Both the position numbers and the translations under genes were made by a program. A DNA stretch of 64,000 bases from Draconibacterium mangrovi. Its GTDB lineage: Bacteria; Bacteroidota; Bacteroidia; Bacteroidales; Prolixibacteraceae. Under the pieces are notes generated by a model, which saw nothing but the letters and a program-made list of their open reading frames with translations, ran no database searches and had not been told where the DNA came from. Within the stretch, counting starts at the first letter, position 1. The number at the start of each line of letters is the position of its first letter. The stretch lies in NCBI RefSeq assembly GCF_010586825.1, contig NZ_JAAAGB010000002.1, positions 1 through 64,000 of the forward strand, written 5' to 3'. Below, one piece after another: positions 9,534-18,779 of this stretch.

Positions 9534-9551
9534 CTTTGTGTCCTTTGTGGC
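9534..9551 (+). repeat. Two tandem 9-mers (CTTTGTGTC, CTTTGTGGC)
   Basis: Two near-identical nine-base units lie back to back in the gap between the barrel gene and the leftward permease. Short tandem TTTGTG-type units of this sort occur in other Bacteroidota intergenic regions, in my recollection. Function unknown; chance is possible for so few units. Confidence 0.25.
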
Positions 9552-9618
9552 GTAGTGTTTTTTGCAAATTGTGCCCACGTAATGAACGCGATAGATTTTC
9601 AAAGCATAGTGGTTAGGC

Positions 9619-10872
9619 TTAAACCGAATTTATCGCAATTACCGGATCAAGTTTGGCGGCAGCGCGTGCCGGCATAAATCCGGCGAGGAAACCGATTACG
9701 GATGAAATCATCAGGCCGTTGATAATATTTCCTGTGGTTAAAAGGATCGTGAAATCAGTCGATTTATTTACAATAATTGTTCCTGCATAAATCAAAAGCA
9801 ACCCGATAATACCGCCAATTACCGAAAGTACAATTGCCTCGAAAATAAATTGCAGCAGGATGAAATAGCGTTTGGCTCCCAGCGATTTCTGGATACCGAT
9901 TATTTTTGTACGTTCTTTCACCGAAACAAACATGATGTTGGCAATTCCGAAACCACCAACCAATATCGAAAATCCGCCAATAATGGCTCCGGCCAAATTA
10001 AACACAATAAAAAACTGATCAAACTGGTTGGCAACGATACTTACCTCGTTTAATGCAAAGTCGTTCTCTTCCATCGGTTTTAACTGGCGAATGGTGCGCA
10101 TAATGCCTTCCAGCTCTGCCATAAATTGATCGGTATCGATATTGTCTTTTGCTTTAATACAAATGGTTTGTCCGCGGTCGCGGTTACGTACATCAATCAT
10201 GTAGTACGATTTTACAACACTAATGTGGATGTAGCGGTCCATGCTGGTGCCAAAAGCATCTTGCCCCATTGGCGTGTACACACCAATAATGTTGAATTTC
10301 TGCCCCTGAATTTTTATGGTTCTACCAACCGGATCCAGACCATCAAAAAGCTGGTCGGCAATTTCGTGTCCGATTACCGCAGCCGGCGCACCGTTGCGCA
10401 TTTCCGAATCGGTAAAGTAGCGCCCTTTCGCAATTTCCAGGTTCCACACATCCAGCAGGCCTCCTGAGGTAGCCATTATTACAGCATTGTCGAGTGTGGT
10501 GCTGCCGTACTGCACTTTACGGCCAAAACCGAACAAAAAAGCGGCATTATCAACCGTTTGTGCACGGCGTATCACCTCTTCGGTTTCTTCTAAAGTAGGA
10601 ACCGGGCGATTCTGGTATTTCCAAAACGGATATTCAGTTTCACCTTCGGGAGGAGTCCATGGCATTTTTTGCACATAAACCATGTTGCTGCCCAACGAAT
10701 TCAGGCTGTCGCGGATAAATCCTTCCAGTGAATCGATAACGGTAAAAACGGAAATAATCGCAAAAATACCGATGGTAACACCCAGCAACGAAAGTATGGT
10801 ACGCAGCTTATTTGCCGTAAGCGAATTTGCAGCAAATGAAAAAGACTCGTATATCAATCGAAGCAGTAACAT
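9619..10872 (-). CDS. MacB-type ABC transporter permease without adjacent ATPase
   Basis: A 417-residue protein with an N-terminal membrane segment (about residues 22-45, RTILSLLGVTIGIF), a periplasmic MacB core domain (about 50-275) and three C-terminal FtsX-type segments, ending with GFMPARAAAKLDPVIAI, a signature of MacB-like permeases. It belongs to the type VII ABC superfamily that drives mechanotransmission across the envelope rather than classical import. Neither an ATPase nor an adaptor gene adjoins it. It is flanked by a rightward barrel gene and by purH, so it is a single-gene unit. Confidence 0.82.
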   Translation of the reverse strand: MLLLRLIYESFSFAANSLTANKLRTILSLLGVTIGIFAIISVFTVIDSLEGFIRDSLNSLGSNMVYVQKMPWTPPEGETEYPFWKYQNRPVPTLEETEEVIRRAQTVDNAAFLFGFGRKVQYGSTTLDNAVIMATSGGLLDVWNLEIAKGRYFTDSEMRNGAPAAVIGHEIADQLFDGLDPVGRTIKIQGQKFNIIGVYTPMGQDAFGTSMDRYIHISVVKSYYMIDVRNRDRGQTICIKAKDNIDTDQFMAELEGIMRTIRQLKPMEENDFALNEVSIVANQFDQFFIVFNLAGAIIGGFSILVGGFGIANIMFVSVKERTKIIGIQKSLGAKRYFILLQFIFEAIVLSVIGGIIGLLLIYAGTIIVNKSTDFTILLTTGNIINGLMISSVIGFLAGFMPARAAAKLDPVIAINSV

Positions 10873-10885
10873 GATTTGGTTTTAA

Positions 10886-11080
10886 ATTAAAGTAAAAATA
10901 GTACTTGTTTTCTATTTTGTTTATCGGCCTTCCGGATATCTCTCAAAAAAAGTCTTTTTAGGCTCTTCGTATTTTACAGAAGAACAGGAAGCAAGATTCG
11001 GAAAAAGGCAATCTGTTGTATTAGTGCCCGATCGTGAAAAATATTACAATGAATTTAGAAATAGTTCGGTGTGCAAATAA
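10886..11080 (+). pseudogene. Open frame without a start codon, possible gene remnant
   Basis: A 64-codon stretch stays open on the plus strand and ends in TAA at 11080, but has no ATG or plausible GTG/TTG start. Its translation has a protein-like composition from about codon 14 (for example TEEQEARFGKRQ and LVPDREKYYNEF) with no known match. It could be the tail of a decayed gene or simply chance in an intergenic region; I favour neither strongly. Confidence 0.2.
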
Positions 11081-11127
11081 TATTTTAATTAGCACTTTGT
11101 TTATAATAGTAAATTATCTGTTTTTTT

Positions 11128-11135
11128 TATCTTTG
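11128..11135 (+). promoter_or_regulatory. Candidate -7 element for purH
   Basis: TATCTTTG matches TAnnTTTG and lies 25 bases before the purH ATG. The nearest upstream TTTG (11096-11099) is 28 bases away, longer than the usual spacing, so the -33 element is unclear. Confidence 0.5.
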
Positions 11136-11160
11136 CAAGCGAATTTGAAAAATCCAATAA

Positions 11161-12753
11161 ATGGCTGATAATAAAAAAATTAAGACTGCTCTGGTTTCAG
11201 TCTTTCACAAAGAAAATTTAGATAAGATTGTTACGAAACTAAACGACTTGGGTGTTAATATATTAAGTACCGGTGGTACAAAAAGTTTTATCGAGTCGTT
11301 GGGAGTTGAAGTTACCGCTGTTGAAAGTTTAACCGGTTACCCGTCGATTTTGGGTGGACGGGTAAAAACTTTGCACCCAAAAGTATTTGGCGGAATATTA
11401 TCACGTCGCGACAACCAGGGCGATGTTAGCCAGTTAACAGAATACGAAATCCCGGAGATTGACCTTGTAATTGTTGATCTGTATCCGTTTGAAGATACTG
11501 TGGCTTCGGGAGCTGAAGAACAAGATATTATTGAGAAAATTGATATAGGCGGAATTTCATTGATTCGTGCCGCTGCCAAAAACTTTAAAGATGTGGTGAT
11601 CGTTCCTTCGCAGAACGAATATCAGCCACTACTTGAAAAACTGGAAGCTAACAATGGCGAATTCAGTTTGGCCGACCGTAAATGGTTTGCAGGAAAAGCA
11701 TTTGGCGTTTCGTCGCATTACGATGCTGCAATTTTTAGCTATTTCAACGAAGGAGTTGATGCCGGAACAGAGCGCATTAGCCTGAACAATGGCGATGTTT
11801 TACGTTACGGAGAAAATCCGCACCAGGCCGCCACATTCTTTAAATTCGACAACGTTGCCGAAGGCGCAGGCCTTGCCAATGCACAGGTACTTCAGGGAAA
11901 AGCATTATCATACAACAATATGCTGGATGCCGATGCAGCCTGGAAATCAGCCAGCGATGCCTATCACTCGGTAACTCACATCGAAAATAAAGTAGCTGTT
12001 TCGGTTATCAAACACCTAAACCCTTGTGGGTTGGCAGTAACCGATAACATTATGGAATCGTTGGAACTGGCCTGGGCCGGTGACCCGGTTAGCGCATATG
12101 GTGGCATTATCTGTTTTACCGATACCGTTACCAAAGAAGCAGCCGAGTGGTTCAGTAAAAAATTCATCGAAATTATTATCGCTCCTGAATATACCGACGA
12201 AGCATTGGAGGTTTTAGCTAAGAAGAAAAACCTTCGTGTTTTGGTAACACCGGTTCGCCCGATGGTTGCAGGAGAAAAATTATACCGTTCGATTAGTGGT
12301 GGTATGCTGGTTCAGGATGAAGATGAAGGTTTGGATACTGAATTCAAAACAGTAACCAAAAAAGAATTTGAAGCTTCAAGAATGAACCTGGCCAAATTCG
12401 GTTCAATCGCTTGTAAACACCTAAAAAGTAATGCAATTGCGGTAGTTACAGAAACTGAAAAAGGTGCTTTCTGGTTAACCGGAGCAGGAATGGGACAGCC
12501 AAACCGTTTGGATAGTTTGCGCTACCTAACCATGCCGCGTTTCGACCTGAAGGGTGGATTGGATATCGAAAAATCGGTATTGATTTCCGACGCTTTCTTC
12601 CCGTTCCGCGACAGCATTGAGGCAGCCAACGAATACGGTGTAAAATACATCATCGAGCCGGGTGGTAGTATCCGCGACGAAGAAGTGATTGAAGCTTGTA
12701 ACGAATTTGGCATTGCCATGGCATTTACAGGCCGCAGACATTTCAGACATTAA
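11161..12753 (+). CDS. purH: Bifunctional AICAR transformylase/IMP cyclohydrolase
   Basis: A 530-residue PurH of normal length. The N-terminal MGS-like IMP cyclohydrolase domain (residues 1-190) carries NILSTGGTKSF and GGRVKTLHPKVFGGIL. The C-terminal formyltransferase domain carries the catalytic KHLNPCG motif near residue 285, and ends with FTGRRHFRH. It catalyses the last two steps of de novo purine synthesis: formylation of AICAR with 10-formyl-THF and ring closure to IMP. mreB begins 46 bases downstream; the purH-mreB order is common in Bacteroidota. Confidence 0.97.
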   Translation: MADNKKIKTALVSVFHKENLDKIVTKLNDLGVNILSTGGTKSFIESLGVEVTAVESLTGYPSILGGRVKTLHPKVFGGILSRRDNQGDVSQLTEYEIPEIDLVIVDLYPFEDTVASGAEEQDIIEKIDIGGISLIRAAAKNFKDVVIVPSQNEYQPLLEKLEANNGEFSLADRKWFAGKAFGVSSHYDAAIFSYFNEGVDAGTERISLNNGDVLRYGENPHQAATFFKFDNVAEGAGLANAQVLQGKALSYNNMLDADAAWKSASDAYHSVTHIENKVAVSVIKHLNPCGLAVTDNIMESLELAWAGDPVSAYGGIICFTDTVTKEAAEWFSKKFIEIIIAPEYTDEALEVLAKKKNLRVLVTPVRPMVAGEKLYRSISGGMLVQDEDEGLDTEFKTVTKKEFEASRMNLAKFGSIACKHLKSNAIAVVTETEKGAFWLTGAGMGQPNRLDSLRYLTMPRFDLKGGLDIEKSVLISDAFFPFRDSIEAANEYGVKYIIEPGGSIRDEEVIEACNEFGIAMAFTGRRHFRH

Positions 12754-12799
12754 TAAATAAAATTATCTTTATAGCACTAGATACATAGCAAATTAATTT

Positions 12800-13822
12800 A
12801 TGGGTTTATTTTCATTTTTAACGCAGGAGATAGCAATTGACCTTGGAACGGCCAATACCATTATCATCCACAATGATAAAATTGTAGTGGACGAACCTTC
12901 AATTGTGGCCATCGATCTGAAAACCGAGAAGATGGTTGCCATTGGGGAAAAAGCCAGGCAAATGCAAGGGAAGACGCACGCAAATTTAAAGACGATCAGG
13001 CCGTTACGCGATGGTGTAATTGCCGACTTTAATGCTGCGGAGCAGATGATTAGGGGGATGATTAAAATGATTAACCCGAAGTCGAGGATGTTTTCTCCGG
13101 CTTTAAAAATGGTAATTTGTATCCCTTCAGGAAGTACCGAAGTTGAAATTCGTGCGGTACGCGACTCGTCGGAACATGCCGGCGGACGCGAGGTTTACAT
13201 GGTTTACGAACCGTTGGCCGCAGCAATTGGTATCGGTTTAGATGTGGAAGCTCCTGAAGGAAACATGGTGGTAGATATAGGTGGTGGTACTACCGAGATT
13301 GCAGTTATCTCGCTCGGTGGTATCGTTACCAACAAATCAATCCGTATTGCCGGCGACGATCTTACTGCCGACATTATGGAATATATGCGTCATCAGCACA
13401 ATATTAAAATTGGTGAACGTACAGCAGAGGAAATTAAAATTCATGTTGGTTCGGCCTTATCGCAGTTAAAAGAACCGCCACCGGATTATGTAGTTCAGGG
13501 ACCAAATCAAATGACTGCACTTCCTATTGAGGTACCGGTTTCGTACCAGGAAATTGCACATTGCCTGGAAAAATCGATCTCGAAAATTGAAACAGCGGTG
13601 TTGAGTGCTTTGGAGCAAACACCTCCGGAATTGTATGCCGATATTGTGGTAAAAGGAATTTGGCTGGCAGGCGGTGGCGCCTTGTTAAAAGGCCTTGATA
13701 AACGACTGACCGACAAAATTGGTATTCCGTTCCACATTGCAGAAGATCCGTTACGTGCGGTTGTAAGAGGTACAGGTATTGCCCTGAAAAATGTAGAAAA
13801 CTTCTCGTTCCTTATCCGATAA
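12800..13822 (+). CDS. mreB: Rod-shape-determining actin homologue MreB
   Basis: A 340-residue MreB. It has the phosphate-1 motif IDLGTANT (residues 13-20), the phosphate-2 motif DIGGGTTEIAVIS (about 159-171) and the adenosine motif AGGGALLKGL (near 293). It polymerises on the inner face of the membrane and positions the elongasome. It is the first gene of mreB-mreC-mreD-mrdA-rodA. mreC starts 20 bases downstream. Confidence 0.98.
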   Translation: MGLFSFLTQEIAIDLGTANTIIIHNDKIVVDEPSIVAIDLKTEKMVAIGEKARQMQGKTHANLKTIRPLRDGVIADFNAAEQMIRGMIKMINPKSRMFSPALKMVICIPSGSTEVEIRAVRDSSEHAGGREVYMVYEPLAAAIGIGLDVEAPEGNMVVDIGGGTTEIAVISLGGIVTNKSIRIAGDDLTADIMEYMRHQHNIKIGERTAEEIKIHVGSALSQLKEPPPDYVVQGPNQMTALPIEVPVSYQEIAHCLEKSISKIETAVLSALEQTPPELYADIVVKGIWLAGGGALLKGLDKRLTDKIGIPFHIAEDPLRAVVRGTGIALKNVENFSFLIR

Positions 13823-13841
13823 TAGTAAGTTAAAAATATAA

Positions 13842-14690
13842 ATGCGCAGTCTCCTTCGATTCCTGGTAAGAAATTATGCGTTTCTACTGTTTCTTCTATT
13901 AGAAGCGGTTTCGTTGGTGATGGTATTTAGCTACAATAGTTTTCAGCGCTCGCGTTTTCTGAATTCGGCCAATTTTATTTCGGCCAGTTTTTACAATACC
14001 ACAAGTTCGGTATTTCAGTATTTCGAACTTGCGCGCGTAAATGAGGAGCTGGCTAACGAAAATGCCTATCTTCGGTCGGTTCTGGACGGAGGGACACTGG
14101 AAGAAATATCACTTCACGATTCGATAATAACTACGCACGAACTGCCCGATTCAAATTTTGTGTTCCGGGCAGCGCGTATTATTAATAATTCGGCCAATAA
14201 GCAGCAGAATTACATTACACTGGATAAAGGACTTGAAGACGGAATAAAAGCCGATCAGGGGATTCTTTCGCCCGAAGGAGTGGTTGGAGTGGTTACAAGT
14301 GTTTCCAACTCGTACGCTTCGGGTTTATCATTGCTAAATCCGAGATGGAGCATCTCTGCTAAACTCAAAAAATCGGGATATTATGGTTCGTTGCGGTGGG
14401 ATGGTAAGAATTACCGTCAGGCCGATTTACAGGAAATACCAATTCACGTTAATCTGGCAGCGGGCGATACGGTGGTAACAAGTGGCTATTCATCTATTTT
14501 CCCAGAAGGATTACTGATAGGTGCCATTTTATCGTTTGACCAACCGCAGGGCGAAAATTACTACAATATAAAAGTGAAGCTGGCTGTCGATTTTAAATCG
14601 ATACGTTATGTGCATGTCATCGAAAATGTGAAAAAAGAGGAGCTGAATGCTCTGGAGAATAAAGTAATAAATGGGGCGGGAACTAATTAA
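13842..14690 (+). CDS. mreC: Rod-shape-determining protein MreC
   Basis: A 282-residue protein with an N-terminal membrane segment (about residues 12-30), a coiled-coil stretch (about 60-85) and two beta domains containing the MreC signature INNSANKQQNYITLDKG and GVVGVVTSVSNSYASGLSLL. MreC is the periplasmic scaffold that activates PBP2-RodA. Its last 20 bases overlap the start of mreD, which implies translational coupling. Confidence 0.95.
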   Translation: MRSLLRFLVRNYAFLLFLLLEAVSLVMVFSYNSFQRSRFLNSANFISASFYNTTSSVFQYFELARVNEELANENAYLRSVLDGGTLEEISLHDSIITTHELPDSNFVFRAARIINNSANKQQNYITLDKGLEDGIKADQGILSPEGVVGVVTSVSNSYASGLSLLNPRWSISAKLKKSGYYGSLRWDGKNYRQADLQEIPIHVNLAAGDTVVTSGYSSIFPEGLLIGAILSFDQPQGENYYNIKVKLAVDFKSIRYVHVIENVKKEELNALENKVINGAGTN

Positions 14691-15174
14691 ATATGCAATA
14701 ATGTTTGTGGTGCTTGTGCTTACTCAAGTACTGTTTTTAAACCAGGTGCAGGTTAGTGGGTTTGTAAATCCATATATCTACATCCTGTTTATTATGCTGC
14801 TTCCTGTAAATGCACCGCGGTATGTACTTCTTTTTGGCGGATTTTTCATCGGCCTCAGTATCGATATATTTTCCAATACATTGGGTGTTCATGCTTTTGC
14901 TTCGGTGTTTATTGCTTTTCTTCGTCCACTAATTATCAGGGCAATTACCAACCGTGAAGAGGATATGGCAGATTACCCCGGATTGGCGCAAAACGGTTTG
15001 AGCTGGTTTCTGTATTACACGGCAATAATGGTGTTCCTGCATCATGTGGCACTTTTCTTTATCGAAGTGTTTACCTTCACTGATATTTTAGGAACCTTAT
15101 ATCGTATCGTTTTAAGTTCCTTGTTTTCGATTTTTGTTATAGTTTTAAGCCAGTTTATTGTATTTCGCGATTAA
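14671..15174 (+). CDS. mreD: Rod-shape-determining membrane protein MreD
   Basis: A 167-residue, very hydrophobic protein with about five membrane helices and the MreD-like GLSIDIFSNTLGVHAFASVFIAFLRP segment in its centre (positions about 65-90). It overlaps mreC by 20 bases. MreD acts with MreC in the elongasome; its molecular role is not settled. The assignment rests on the motif, the length and above all the position between mreC and mrdA. Confidence 0.93.
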   Translation: MGRELIKYAIMFVVLVLTQVLFLNQVQVSGFVNPYIYILFIMLLPVNAPRYVLLFGGFFIGLSIDIFSNTLGVHAFASVFIAFLRPLIIRAITNREEDMADYPGLAQNGLSWFLYYTAIMVFLHHVALFFIEVFTFTDILGTLYRIVLSSLFSIFVIVLSQFIVFRD

Positions 15175-15270
15175 CAGAAGTCGAAAAGAAGGTACTTAAA
15201 CTTGAATTTTTAGTTTGAATGGCAGCTTTTAGTTGCTGATAGTCAGAACTTATTACAGGCAAGGTATTAG

Positions 15271-17088
15271 ATGAACAATTTGTCGAAACGAAGTTATATT
15301 GTTGCAGCCATTTTTGTTGTGGTTGGATTGATCTATATTATCAATCTGTTCCGCTTACAGGTAATGGATTCTGATTATAAACAATCAGCTACTAACCAGG
15401 TTTTGCGCGAAGTTGTTCAGTATCCGGCACGTGGACTGGTTTACGACCGGAACGGTGAGTTGCTGGTATACAATTCAACCGCCTACGACCTGATGATTAC
15501 TCCGCGAGAAGTGGGTGAATTTGATACGCTTTTGCTTTGTGATTTACTCGACATTACCCGGCCTGTTCTGGATGAGGGAATTGCGAAAGCCAAAAAATAT
15601 TCGAGTTACAAACCATCGGTGTTAATCAAACAGATATCGCCCGAGCATTTTGCTTTGTTACAGGAGCAGCTGTATAAGTTTAAAGGATTTCACTCGCAAA
15701 CCAGAACATTACGTGAATATTCACACCCAGTAGCCGCCCACGTTTTAGGTTACGTAGGCGAGGTTAATGCCTCCGACATTAAGCGTGACGACTACTATAA
15801 ATCGGGCGACTATATTGGGCAAAGCGGGGTAGAAAGAACTTACGAGAAGCAGCTTCGTGGCGTTAAAGGGGTCAAAAAGATAATGGTTGATGTGCATAAC
15901 CGCAACCAGGGCTCCTATCTGAACGGTGCAGAAGACAAACCGGCAGAAATAGGCAAAAACCTGATGTCGACAATCGATATTGATTTGCAGCTTTATGCAG
16001 AAGAACTTTTTCAGAATAAAAAAGGAGCCGTAGTGGCGATTGAACCAAAAACAGGCGAAATTCTTGCCATGCTGAGTGCCCCGAGTTATGATCCGGGTTT
16101 GCTTGTAGGCAGGGTTCGGGGAAAAAACTTTAGCCAGCTGCAAAACGATACCTTAATGCCTTTGTTCGACCGGGCGTTGCAGGCGCGTTATCCGCCAGGG
16201 TCTACATTTAAGCCTTTCAATATTTTAATAGGCTTGCAGGAAGGTGCGATCAATAATGCTACACGAATTGTGTGTAATGGTACGGCATCAAGTCCGATCA
16301 AGTGTACACATAATCATATTTCGCCGGCAAGTGTTATCGATGCAGTGCGCGAATCGTGTAACCCGTTTTTGTGGAATACTTTTCGAAATACAATCAATAA
16401 ATATCCAACCACAGCCGTAGGTTTTCATGTGTGGAGTGAGTATGTAAAACGTTTTGGCCTGGGGCAAAAAGTAAGTATCGAGTTTTATAACGAAAATCCG
16501 GGACTGCGGCCAACGGTAGAATATTACAATAGGGTGCATAAGGGAGATTGGTGGCAGGCAATCACTGTGCGTTCGCTCGCAATCGGGCAGGGTGAGTTGG
16601 GAACAACTCCACTGCAAATGGCAAATCTGGCAGCTATTCTGGCCAACAGAGGGTATTATTATCAGCCACACATTATTAAGGAGGTTGAAAATGATACGGT
16701 ACAAAGTAGTTTTTCAGTTAAACACGAAACCGGAATTGACGCCCAATATTTCGAACCGGTTTTTGAAGGTATGCGACAGGTTACAATTGCACGTTTAAAC
16801 CGTAATGTTCACGGAATTAGTTACTGCGGAAAAACGGGAACCATTGAAAATAACCAGGGAATCGATCATGGAGCGTACATGGCTTTTGCGCCTGCAGACG
16901 ATCCGAAAATTGCACTTTGCGTATATGTGGAACACAGTAAATGGGGAGCAAGTTATGCAGCGCCTATTGCCAGTTTACTGATTGAGAAATACCTGAACGA
17001 TAGCATTGCCGATAACAGGCTTATTTACGAAAAACAAATGATGGAGGCTGTTTTAACAGATCCGCACAATCCTGAATTAGCAGATTAA
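15271..17088 (+). CDS. mrdA: Penicillin-binding protein 2, elongasome transpeptidase
   Basis: A 605-residue class B PBP. One N-terminal membrane anchor (about residues 8-27), the pedestal/dimerisation domain with ARGLVYDRNGELL (about 53-65), and the transpeptidase domain with SxxK in PPGSTFKPFN (near 313), SxN as SCN (near 357) and KTG in CGKTGTIEN (near 521). It cross-links new peptidoglycan during lateral growth, working with RodA. Its stop codon overlaps the rodA start by one base (TAATG). Confidence 0.97.
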   Translation: MNNLSKRSYIVAAIFVVVGLIYIINLFRLQVMDSDYKQSATNQVLREVVQYPARGLVYDRNGELLVYNSTAYDLMITPREVGEFDTLLLCDLLDITRPVLDEGIAKAKKYSSYKPSVLIKQISPEHFALLQEQLYKFKGFHSQTRTLREYSHPVAAHVLGYVGEVNASDIKRDDYYKSGDYIGQSGVERTYEKQLRGVKGVKKIMVDVHNRNQGSYLNGAEDKPAEIGKNLMSTIDIDLQLYAEELFQNKKGAVVAIEPKTGEILAMLSAPSYDPGLLVGRVRGKNFSQLQNDTLMPLFDRALQARYPPGSTFKPFNILIGLQEGAINNATRIVCNGTASSPIKCTHNHISPASVIDAVRESCNPFLWNTFRNTINKYPTTAVGFHVWSEYVKRFGLGQKVSIEFYNENPGLRPTVEYYNRVHKGDWWQAITVRSLAIGQGELGTTPLQMANLAAILANRGYYYQPHIIKEVENDTVQSSFSVKHETGIDAQYFEPVFEGMRQVTIARLNRNVHGISYCGKTGTIENNQGIDHGAYMAFAPADDPKIALCVYVEHSKWGASYAAPIASLLIEKYLNDSIADNRLIYEKQMMEAVLTDPHNPELAD

Positions 17089-18515
17089 TGCCAAGAAGAA
17101 ATAACATATTAGCAAATATTGATTGGTTAACCGTTGGCCTGTATTTACTGATGCTGTTTTTAGGCTGGTTTAATATTTATGCCGCTTTATACAGCGATGA
17201 GCATCAGAGCATTTTCGATATTACACAACAATACGGAAAACAGCTGATGTGGATCGGAGCCGCTTTTGTTTTGGCCTTAATAATTATGTTGTTGGAGGTT
17301 AACTTTTATGTATTTTTCTCTTACATTATTTATGGCGTATTCATAGTATTACTTCTGTTGGTTCCATTTATCGGTAAAGAAATTAACGGAGCACGATCGT
17401 GGTATGAAATTGGTCCAATATTATTTCAACCATCCGAGTTCACTAAATCAGCAACGGCGCTGGCATTGGCGCGATATATGAGTACCCATGGTTTTAAATT
17501 ACAAACTCCCAAATCGCTACTAACCGTTGCCGCAATAATATTGGGGCCGGTAGTTTTAATTTTGTTGCAAAACGATACCGGTTCTGCATTGGTTTACTTT
17601 TCGTTTGTTTTGGTTTTGTATCGCGAAGGTTTATCGGGAGTGGTGCTCTTCTTCGGAACACTGGTTGCCCTTCTTTTTGTTTTGGCCCTGGTATTAGCCA
17701 ATCTCACCCTGGCGTTAATTATAGTTGGTGTGGCTTTATTAATGTACCTGATCTTTAATCCAAAGCTCAAGCAGTTTTTAAATGTTTCCATTATCTATGC
17801 CTTATCCATTGGCTTTTTTGTTCTTTTAAACTTTGTGATCAATACATCATACGAGCTGGCGCAATTTATACTTGCCGGAGCGGTAGTGGGCTCATTTATA
17901 GTATTGTATCAAAGTGTTCGGAATAAATTTTCGAATTATACAAAGATTGCAATTGTATTTATTGGTTCCATCCTTTTCACCATTTCAGTTGATTATGGTT
18001 TCGAGAATTTCTTGGAGTCTCACCATAAGGCGCGGATAAACGAGCTGCTGGGTATCGAGTCAAATCCGCAGGGTGCCGGCTATCACGTAAACCAAAGTAA
18101 AATTGCCATCGGTTCGGGAGGAATGTGGGGAAAAGGCTATCTTGAAGGCACACAAACCAAGTTTGATTTTGTACCTGAACAGAGTACCGATTTTATATTT
18201 TGTACTGTTGGCGAAGAGTGGGGATTTGCAGGAACCCTGACCATAATTTTGCTTTTTCTGTTCTTCTTTATGCGCCTTATCTGGCTTGCCGAGCGGCAAC
18301 GATCAACATTTTCGCGTATTTACGGTTATTCGGTGGCAGCGATCCTCTTTTTCCATTTTATGGTAAATATTGGAATGACCATTGGAATGATGCCCGTTAT
18401 TGGCATACCACTTCCGTTCTTTAGTTACGGTGGTTCTTCGCTGTGGTCGTTTACAATTTTGCTATTTATATTTATTAGGCTGGATGCCAGTCGTTTAGAG
18501 AAACTTTCTGACTAG
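17088..18515 (+). CDS. rodA: Peptidoglycan glycosyltransferase RodA
   Basis: A 475-residue SEDS-family membrane protein. It contains the loop motif KGYLEGTQTKFDFVPEQSTDFIF (around residues 350-372), with the FVPEQSTDF core that is diagnostic for RodA/FtsW, and the C-terminal PFFSYGGSS. It polymerises lipid II into glycan strands together with PBP2. At 475 residues it is about 100 longer than the E. coli protein; the extra length is in additional hydrophobic segments at about residues 195-300. The start overlaps the mrdA stop, so the two partners are translationally coupled. Confidence 0.96.
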   Translation: MPRRNNILANIDWLTVGLYLLMLFLGWFNIYAALYSDEHQSIFDITQQYGKQLMWIGAAFVLALIIMLLEVNFYVFFSYIIYGVFIVLLLLVPFIGKEINGARSWYEIGPILFQPSEFTKSATALALARYMSTHGFKLQTPKSLLTVAAIILGPVVLILLQNDTGSALVYFSFVLVLYREGLSGVVLFFGTLVALLFVLALVLANLTLALIIVGVALLMYLIFNPKLKQFLNVSIIYALSIGFFVLLNFVINTSYELAQFILAGAVVGSFIVLYQSVRNKFSNYTKIAIVFIGSILFTISVDYGFENFLESHHKARINELLGIESNPQGAGYHVNQSKIAIGSGGMWGKGYLEGTQTKFDFVPEQSTDFIFCTVGEEWGFAGTLTIILLFLFFFMRLIWLAERQRSTFSRIYGYSVAAILFFHFMVNIGMTIGMMPVIGIPLPFFSYGGSSLWSFTILLFIFIRLDASRLEKLSD

Positions 18516-18571
18516 TTTTTAATGCGCATTTTAAGATTATTTAAAACATTTTTTTACTACCCCCATTTTTA

Positions 18572-18579
18572 TACCTTTG
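18572..18579 (+). promoter_or_regulatory. Candidate -7 element upstream of the KamA-family gene
   Basis: TACCTTTG matches TAnnTTTG, with a T-run (18549-18555) at about the -33 distance. It would give a leader of nearly 200 bases before the ATG at 18780. Within that leader GTTCTT (18660-18665) and AAGAAC (near 18684-18689) form an imperfect inverted repeat. Confidence 0.4.
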
Positions 18580-18779
18580 TGGGGCTTTAAAAAAATCGGA
18601 AGAATTTCTTTACAGAAATTTATCAATAAAGGGAAAAACAGACAGTAAAAATTAACATAGTTCTTTAATATCCTATGGGAGGAAGAACCGCAGATTTATT
18701 CGGGTAGCGAGTACTTAGACTTGTGCGTTCACTTTTGCAGATCGACTTGCATGCGATCCCATTAAAAAATTTTAATGAG

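Noticed and set aside
18723-18779. GTG start adding 19 residues to the KamA-family protein
   Set aside because: The extra residues show no family-like pattern and a suitable ATG lies at 18780 with an A/T-rich upstream region typical of this genome. The longer form is possible but less likely.
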